Assembly: GCA_016292455.1 (NCBI GenBank)
Contig: JAEDIL010000034.1
Span: forward strand, 1 to 16,896
DNA length: 16,896 bases
Reading direction: 5' to 3'
DNA from: Clostridiaceae bacterium
GTDB taxonomy: Bacteria; Bacillota; Clostridia; Oscillospirales; Acutalibacteraceae
Below the pieces are notes generated by a model that saw only the letters and a list, made by a program, of their open reading frames with translations, ran no database searches and was not told the DNA's origin. The position numbers and the translations under genes were made by a program. Positions 13,447 to 16,896 of the stretch are shown here, piece by piece. Each line of letters begins with the position of its first letter. Positions within the stretch are counted from its first letter, which is position 1.

Positions 13447-14985
13447 ATGAAAAGAACACTACGGTGGTTTTTTTCAGTTGTAATTATGCTTGCTGTCGCC
13501 ATTCCCGCGTTTTCGGCTCAAGGCGTTTCATCCCAAAACAACAAGTCAAAGATTTTTTCCTACCTGACTGAGGAAATCGGCTTTAATACCGCAGCAGCCT
13601 GCGGAATAATGGCAAACATGGAGCATGAGTCCGGCTTCAATCCGTCAAGTGTCATGTATGACTCAAACGGTCTTCTGAGCGGCGGACTCTGCATGTGGAA
13701 CGGCAGCCGTTTTTACAGCCTTCAAAGATTCTGCAACAACAAGGGCTATAACTACCTCGGAATCCCGGGACAGCTCAGGTATCTTGAACATGAGCTCAAA
13801 TCAGCATATTACAAGCATATTTACAAATATCTCAAACGGGTTGAGAATTCAGCCTCGGGTGCATACGACGCTGCGTATTATTGGTGCTATTATTTTGAAA
13901 TCCCGGCGAACCGTTCATACCAGGCAAACAGGCGCGGCTCGGCTGCTGCAACAAGCTACTGGAATAAGTATTCAAAAATGACGGCGGCGCCAAAAACGCC
14001 GACACTCAAAAGCTCCGCTTCGGGAAAGACGGTTGATGCTTATTCTTCCGCAAAGTTCAATTGGAGCAGCGGCGGTCAGACGGCGTCGAGTTATATTCTT
14101 TCCGTTGCAAAGCTCAGAGACGGAAAATATGATTTTGCCTCGGCAAAGACCTACAAAACCAATGCAAAGTCACTGAAAGTCAGCTTTTCAAAGTTCAGTC
14201 TCGGAAAGTATGCCGCAAGGGTGCAGTCCGTTAACGGTCTTACCGGCGAAAAGAGTGCGCAGAGCAATACCGTAAAGTTTACGGTTGACTGTCTGAAACA
14301 TGACAACAAGCTTGTTTCGTCGGTTGAACCTACCTTTGAAAAGGGAGGCAGTTATTCATACGTCTGCAAAAAGTGCGGCGAAAAAACAACAAAGTCCGTT
14401 GCAAAGCTGACCGCGGCTTCGTTTTCAAAAAAAGCTGTTCCGGGTCTTGTTGCCCGGAAAGCGGACCCGGACTCTGTTACGCTGAAGTGGAAAAGTATCC
14501 CCGGTGCGTCGGGCTATGATGTCTTTCTCAGAAAGGACGGCAAGTGGACAAAGCTTGCCTCGCTGAAAGGCGGCAGTCACAGCTATACTGTGAAAAAACT
14601 TTCGCCCTCAAAGAAATACACCTTTGCGGTCAGAGCGTTCGTGAAGGATGACGGAAAAACCGTTGTGTCAAAACTTTCAAAAATCAACGCCTCAACAGCG
14701 CCGCTTAAAGTCAATGTCACCGCTATTGCCCGTCCTGCTTACGGAAAAGTCAGACTGACATGGAACAAGGTGAAAGCGGCGGACGGCTACACAGTCTATG
14801 TTTCAAAGAATCCGAAGAGCGGCTACAAACCGGTCAAGAACCTTCCGCCTTCGCAGAAGACTTACACCGTCGGTTCACTTAAAAGCGGAGAGTGTTATTA
14901 TTTCGTTGTGAAAGCATACACGAAGACCGCTTCCGGAAAGAGCTATGGCGCTCCATCATCGGTGAAGTTTGCCTATGCGCTGTAA
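13447..14985 (+). CDS. secreted phage-lysozyme-like protein with fibronectin type III-like repeats
   Basis: The 512-residue product starts with a signal peptide (about 1-24, basic MKRTLRW, hydrophobic core, AFSA-Q cleavage). Residues 33-178 resemble the phage tail lysozyme (Phage_lysozyme2) fold, which cleaves peptidoglycan. The segment AAACGIMANMEHESGFNPSS, with likely catalytic Glu61, and GGLCMWNGSRFYSLQRF match its core. After it come a fibronectin-III-like module (about 182-280), a short Cys-containing segment with CKKC (281-325) and two further Fn3-like modules (about 330-418 and 420-512), likely for binding or spacing. ATG 13447 has AGGTGA at 7-nt spacing; TTG 13444 is less likely. It is monocistronic, with a perfect promoter and terminator. 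Although the enzyme domain is phage-type, no other phage genes are present, so a cell-wall hydrolase of the host is more likely. Confidence 0.83.
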   Translation: MKRTLRWFFSVVIMLAVAIPAFSAQGVSSQNNKSKIFSYLTEEIGFNTAAACGIMANMEHESGFNPSSVMYDSNGLLSGGLCMWNGSRFYSLQRFCNNKGYNYLGIPGQLRYLEHELKSAYYKHIYKYLKRVENSASGAYDAAYYWCYYFEIPANRSYQANRRGSAAATSYWNKYSKMTAAPKTPTLKSSASGKTVDAYSSAKFNWSSGGQTASSYILSVAKLRDGKYDFASAKTYKTNAKSLKVSFSKFSLGKYAARVQSVNGLTGEKSAQSNTVKFTVDCLKHDNKLVSSVEPTFEKGGSYSYVCKKCGEKTTKSVAKLTAASFSKKAVPGLVARKADPDSVTLKWKSIPGASGYDVFLRKDGKWTKLASLKGGSHSYTVKKLSPSKKYTFAVRAFVKDDGKTVVSKLSKINASTAPLKVNVTAIARPAYGKVRLTWNKVKAADGYTVYVSKNPKSGYKPVKNLPPSQKTYTVGSLKSGECYYFVVKAYTKTASGKSYGAPSSVKFAYAL

Positions 14986-14997
14986 ATAACAAATCAC

Positions 14998-15030
14998 CGC
15001 ACGTCTGCAAAACGCAGACGTGCGTTTTTT
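14998..15030 (+). terminator. intrinsic terminator after the lysozyme-like gene
   Basis: CGCACGTCTGC (14998-15008) and GCAGACGTGCG (15014-15024) form a perfect 11-bp stem with an AAAAC loop and six T (15025-15030). The last T overlaps the stop codon of the opposite-strand ORF. Confidence 0.93.
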
Positions 15031-15287
15031 CAGTATCCCTGATCAATAAGACGCCACGGACCGTCAATGCCGTCACGCGCAAGAATCATTGCCCAATCGC
15101 CGTATGTACCTGTTGAAAAGCCGCCTGATTCCCGATACACAGTGAAGTCGCACAGTATGATAATGAGGTTCTTTCTGCCGTATTTCTTTATTGCATAGTA
15201 CCCGTCGCGAAAGGAGTCACAGTCTGCGGAATTATACGCAATTTTCAAAAGTCCGATGTGGTTTTGCCTTGTTCTGTTCCCGTCCAT
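15030..15287 (-). CDS. small protein of unknown function (85 aa), possibly a truncated domain
   Basis: The frame from ATG 15287 has AAAGGA 9 nt upstream and codes for 85 residues without signal peptide or membrane segment. The second half (ESGGFSTGTYGDWAMILARD, then GPWRLIDQGY) looks like the end of a folded domain seen at the C-terminus of some Clostridial lipoproteins. I recall a DUF4829-type ending but cannot confirm it. If so, the protein lacks the usual N-terminal part, and a stop lies just upstream in frame, so it may be a remnant. A TTG at 15305 would add six residues but overlaps the ribosome site. It is convergent with the lysozyme-like gene and shares its terminator edge. No strong promoter is visible upstream. 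Confidence 0.6.
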   Translation of the reverse strand: MDGNRTRQNHIGLLKIAYNSADCDSFRDGYYAIKKYGRKNLIIILCDFTVYRESGGFSTGTYGDWAMILARDGIDGPWRLIDQGY

Positions 15288-15376
15288 TCTTACACATCCT
15301 TTCAACGGCTATTGTAAACTGAAACACAGGGAAAGTCTTTAAGATAATCTTACAATTTCATTACAGAGTGTTTTGC

Positions 15377-15405
15377 TTGATTTTTTTTCCGTCCTGTGCT
15401 ACAAT
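15377..15405 (+). promoter_or_regulatory. promoter of the FAD oxidoreductase gene
   Basis: TTGATT (15377-15382), a 17-nt spacer and TACAAT (15400-15405), preceded by TGC as an extended -10 element. Confidence 0.68.
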
Positions 15406-15421
15406 GAGCCGCAGAAAAATA

Positions 15422-15445
15422 TGAGTTTAACAGAACATAAACTCA
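15422..15445 (+). other. 5'-leader hairpin of the oxidoreductase mRNA
   Basis: TGAGTTTA (15422-15429) and TAAACTCA (15438-15445) are exact complements with an 8-nt loop. The hairpin lies about 10 nt after the predicted start site and ends 6 nt before the GGAG ribosome site. Confidence 0.4.
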
Positions 15446-15466
15446 GAATTTACGGAGATGACACAA

Positions 15467-16891
15467 ATGGAGAAATATGATGTTCTGATTGTCGGCGCGG
15501 CAACAACCGGAAGCTGGTTCGCCTGTGAAATGGCAAAGCGCGGCTTTCGCGTCCTCGTCATTGAAAAGCAGAAGAGGGAGGATGTTTCAAGGAACTATGA
15601 CATTTTCCACATGCAGAAAAAGGAAATGGAAAAGTTCGGCTTCCCGATTCCGGAAAAGACGGACGAAGATTATGCTTTTGAATTTGACGGAGGTTCTTAT
15701 TATTCTGCCTACGGAAACTATCCGAAGCCGACCCACAACGAAGTCATCGGCATGCATAAGCACAGCTATATTCTCCGATTGAATGACAACGCGGTGAAGG
15801 CCGGCGCAAAGATTATCTACGGCGCGGCGTTCATCGGATTCCTCTTTGATGACGAGGGAAGAATCTGCGGCGCAAAGTATAGGACTGCTGACGGAGAGTG
15901 CGGGGCTTTTGCCTCGATTGTTGCGGACTGCTCGGGTATACCCTCGGTTGCAAGAACGGCTTTGCCGGACGGCATCAACGCGGAAAACTTTGTGATTTCT
16001 CCGCGCGACCTGTTTTATGTTATTCTTCGCTATGTCCGTTATCCTGACGGACACGAAAAGGTTATACATACCGATTCATACTTGCAGTATAAAGTATGGA
16101 GCGCACCGCAGGCAGACGAAAAGGGCGCCATTCTCGGCGTCGGCGCAAACCTCAGCTTTGATTACGCCGAAGAGATGTTCAGGGAATTCCGCAAGAATGT
16201 TCCGTGGTGCAGCTATTCTGTTCAGAAGACCGAATACGGAATGACTCCGTATCGCAGACCTCCGTATTCCTTTGTTGCCGACGGTTTCATTGCAATGGGC
16301 GATGCCGCGTGCCTGACCAAGCCGAACAACGGTGAGGGCTGCACGTCCTCGCTTTATCAGGCTCAGATTGCCGTTGAGGTCATTTCTAAGGCACTCGCTG
16401 AGGGCGGCTGTCTTACCGAGGAAAGGCTCTGGAGCATCAATAAGCGTTACATTGAGGTTCAGGGTAAGGCTTTTGCCGGAACTATGGCTCTGCTCACCGG
16501 GGCAGCCTATCTCAACTGTGAAGAGAACGAATACTTCTTCAAAAACGATATTATTTTCAGCAAGAGTATTATGGCAGGCTTCGGCAACGGAATTTCAATT
16601 ACCCCGTCAGAAATTGAAAGAACCGTCAGACTTGTTGCCGCAGGCGTTGCAACGGGAAAAATCCGGACAGAGCTTATTAAGCGTGTTATGCAGGCTTTCA
16701 AAAACAGCGTTGAGATTAAAGCACTTTATTCAGAGTTCCCGGAAACTCCGGAAGGCTTCGACATCTGGCGCGGCAGAGCCGACGAGCTCTGGGAAAAAAT
16801 CGGCTCAATGGCAGATAATTGCGACGAGGCTCTGATTGACCGCCTTGAAAGGCGCAAGGCAGGAAAAATTAAGACTGTGAGAGCAGACTGA
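15467..16891 (+). CDS. FAD-dependent oxidoreductase, geranylgeranyl reductase/FixC-like
   Basis: The 474-residue protein is a flavoprotein of the geranylgeranyl-reductase/FixC superfamily, which reduces isoprenoid double bonds or transfers electrons; the actual substrate here is unknown. The N-terminal dinucleotide fold is DVLIVGAATTGSWFACEMAK followed by VLVIEKQ (FAD ribose Glu). The second FAD motif is GDAACLTKPNNGEG (278-291), with GDAA as expected. The glycine motif reads GAATTG rather than the usual GxGxxG, so its middle Gly is Ala. The C-terminal third has no recognised domain. ATG 15467 is chosen because GGAG (15454-15457) lies 9 nt upstream; ATG 15458 abuts that site. The stop is 5 nt before the window edge, so operon partners may lie beyond it. 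Confidence 0.85.
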   Translation: MEKYDVLIVGAATTGSWFACEMAKRGFRVLVIEKQKREDVSRNYDIFHMQKKEMEKFGFPIPEKTDEDYAFEFDGGSYYSAYGNYPKPTHNEVIGMHKHSYILRLNDNAVKAGAKIIYGAAFIGFLFDDEGRICGAKYRTADGECGAFASIVADCSGIPSVARTALPDGINAENFVISPRDLFYVILRYVRYPDGHEKVIHTDSYLQYKVWSAPQADEKGAILGVGANLSFDYAEEMFREFRKNVPWCSYSVQKTEYGMTPYRRPPYSFVADGFIAMGDAACLTKPNNGEGCTSSLYQAQIAVEVISKALAEGGCLTEERLWSINKRYIEVQGKAFAGTMALLTGAAYLNCEENEYFFKNDIIFSKSIMAGFGNGISITPSEIERTVRLVAAGVATGKIRTELIKRVMQAFKNSVEIKALYSEFPETPEGFDIWRGRADELWEKIGSMADNCDEALIDRLERRKAGKIKTVRAD

Positions 16892-16896
16892 TTTTT

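Noticed and set aside
13090..13502. Two overlapping minus-strand frames (13302-13090 and 13502-13167) in the gene-free region
   Set aside because: Neither has a good ribosome site. Both run through the inverted-repeat element, and one overlaps the consensus promoter and the signal peptide of the lysozyme-like gene. They are more likely translations of a structured repeat.
13447..14985. Prophage or phage remnant signalled by the lysozyme domain
   Set aside because: No capsid, tail, integrase or other phage genes are present, and the protein has a signal peptide and Fn3-like modules with its own promoter and terminator.

Overview
The window looks like a chromosomal segment of a low-to-moderate GC Gram-positive anaerobe of the Clostridia, probably an Oscillospiraceae/Ruminococcus-like gut bacterium. 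This is an inference. It rests on strong Shine-Dalgarno sequences, textbook sigma-A promoters (TTGACA-17-TATAAT type), a TPP riboswitch before an ECF-type thiamine transporter subunit, a Clostridium-type hexameric glutamate dehydrogenase, a PfoR-like PTS IIC protein, and membrane or secreted proteins with Thr-rich linkers. I see no rRNA, tRNA, CRISPR array, insertion sequence or integrase. Most of the window is ordinary core and accessory genome.

Layout: (1) 1-48, tail of an unidentified gene; 68-862, promoter, TPP riboswitch, terminator and thiT. (2) 979-2105, a single-gene unit for a membrane-anchored extracytoplasmic protein of unknown function, ending in a hairpin shared with the convergent neighbour. 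(3) 2269-3621 (minus), a CNNM/CorC-type transporter with CBS domains, divergent from (4) 3862-7347, a TetR regulator, an FGGY sugar kinase and alanine racemase, with a terminator at 7419. The 240-nt divergent region holds two good promoters and a perfect 20-bp palindrome. (5) 7458-8939, gdhA behind a leader that contains a terminator-like hairpin and an alternative pairing. (6) 9052-10851 (minus), a transmembrane Ser/Thr protein kinase with a (TTTE)10 extracellular stalk. (7) 10958-12673, a two-gene unit of a PfoR-like IIC protein and a HAD-IB phosphatase. (8) 12744-13295, a gene-free, AT-rich stretch packed with inverted repeats, including a ~157-bp element bounded by imperfect inverted repeats. 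(9) 13296-15030, a secreted phage-lysozyme-like protein with fibronectin-III-like repeats. (10) 15030-15287 (minus), a small unrecognised ORF. (11) 15377-16891, an FAD-dependent oxidoreductase of the geranylgeranyl-reductase/FixC type.

The genes form separate short transcription units rather than one pathway. Nutrient handling (thiamine uptake, ammonia assimilation by GDH, sugar phosphorylation, a PTS-like permease) sits beside envelope functions (alanine racemase for peptidoglycan, cell-wall lysozyme, sensory kinase). The points most worth a second look are the inverted-repeat element in the gene desert (13115-13271), the gdhA leader, the kinase with a changed catalytic loop (HRDIN in place of HRDIK), and the tetR-FGGY-alr operon. 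I did not find a clear new defence or biosynthetic system.
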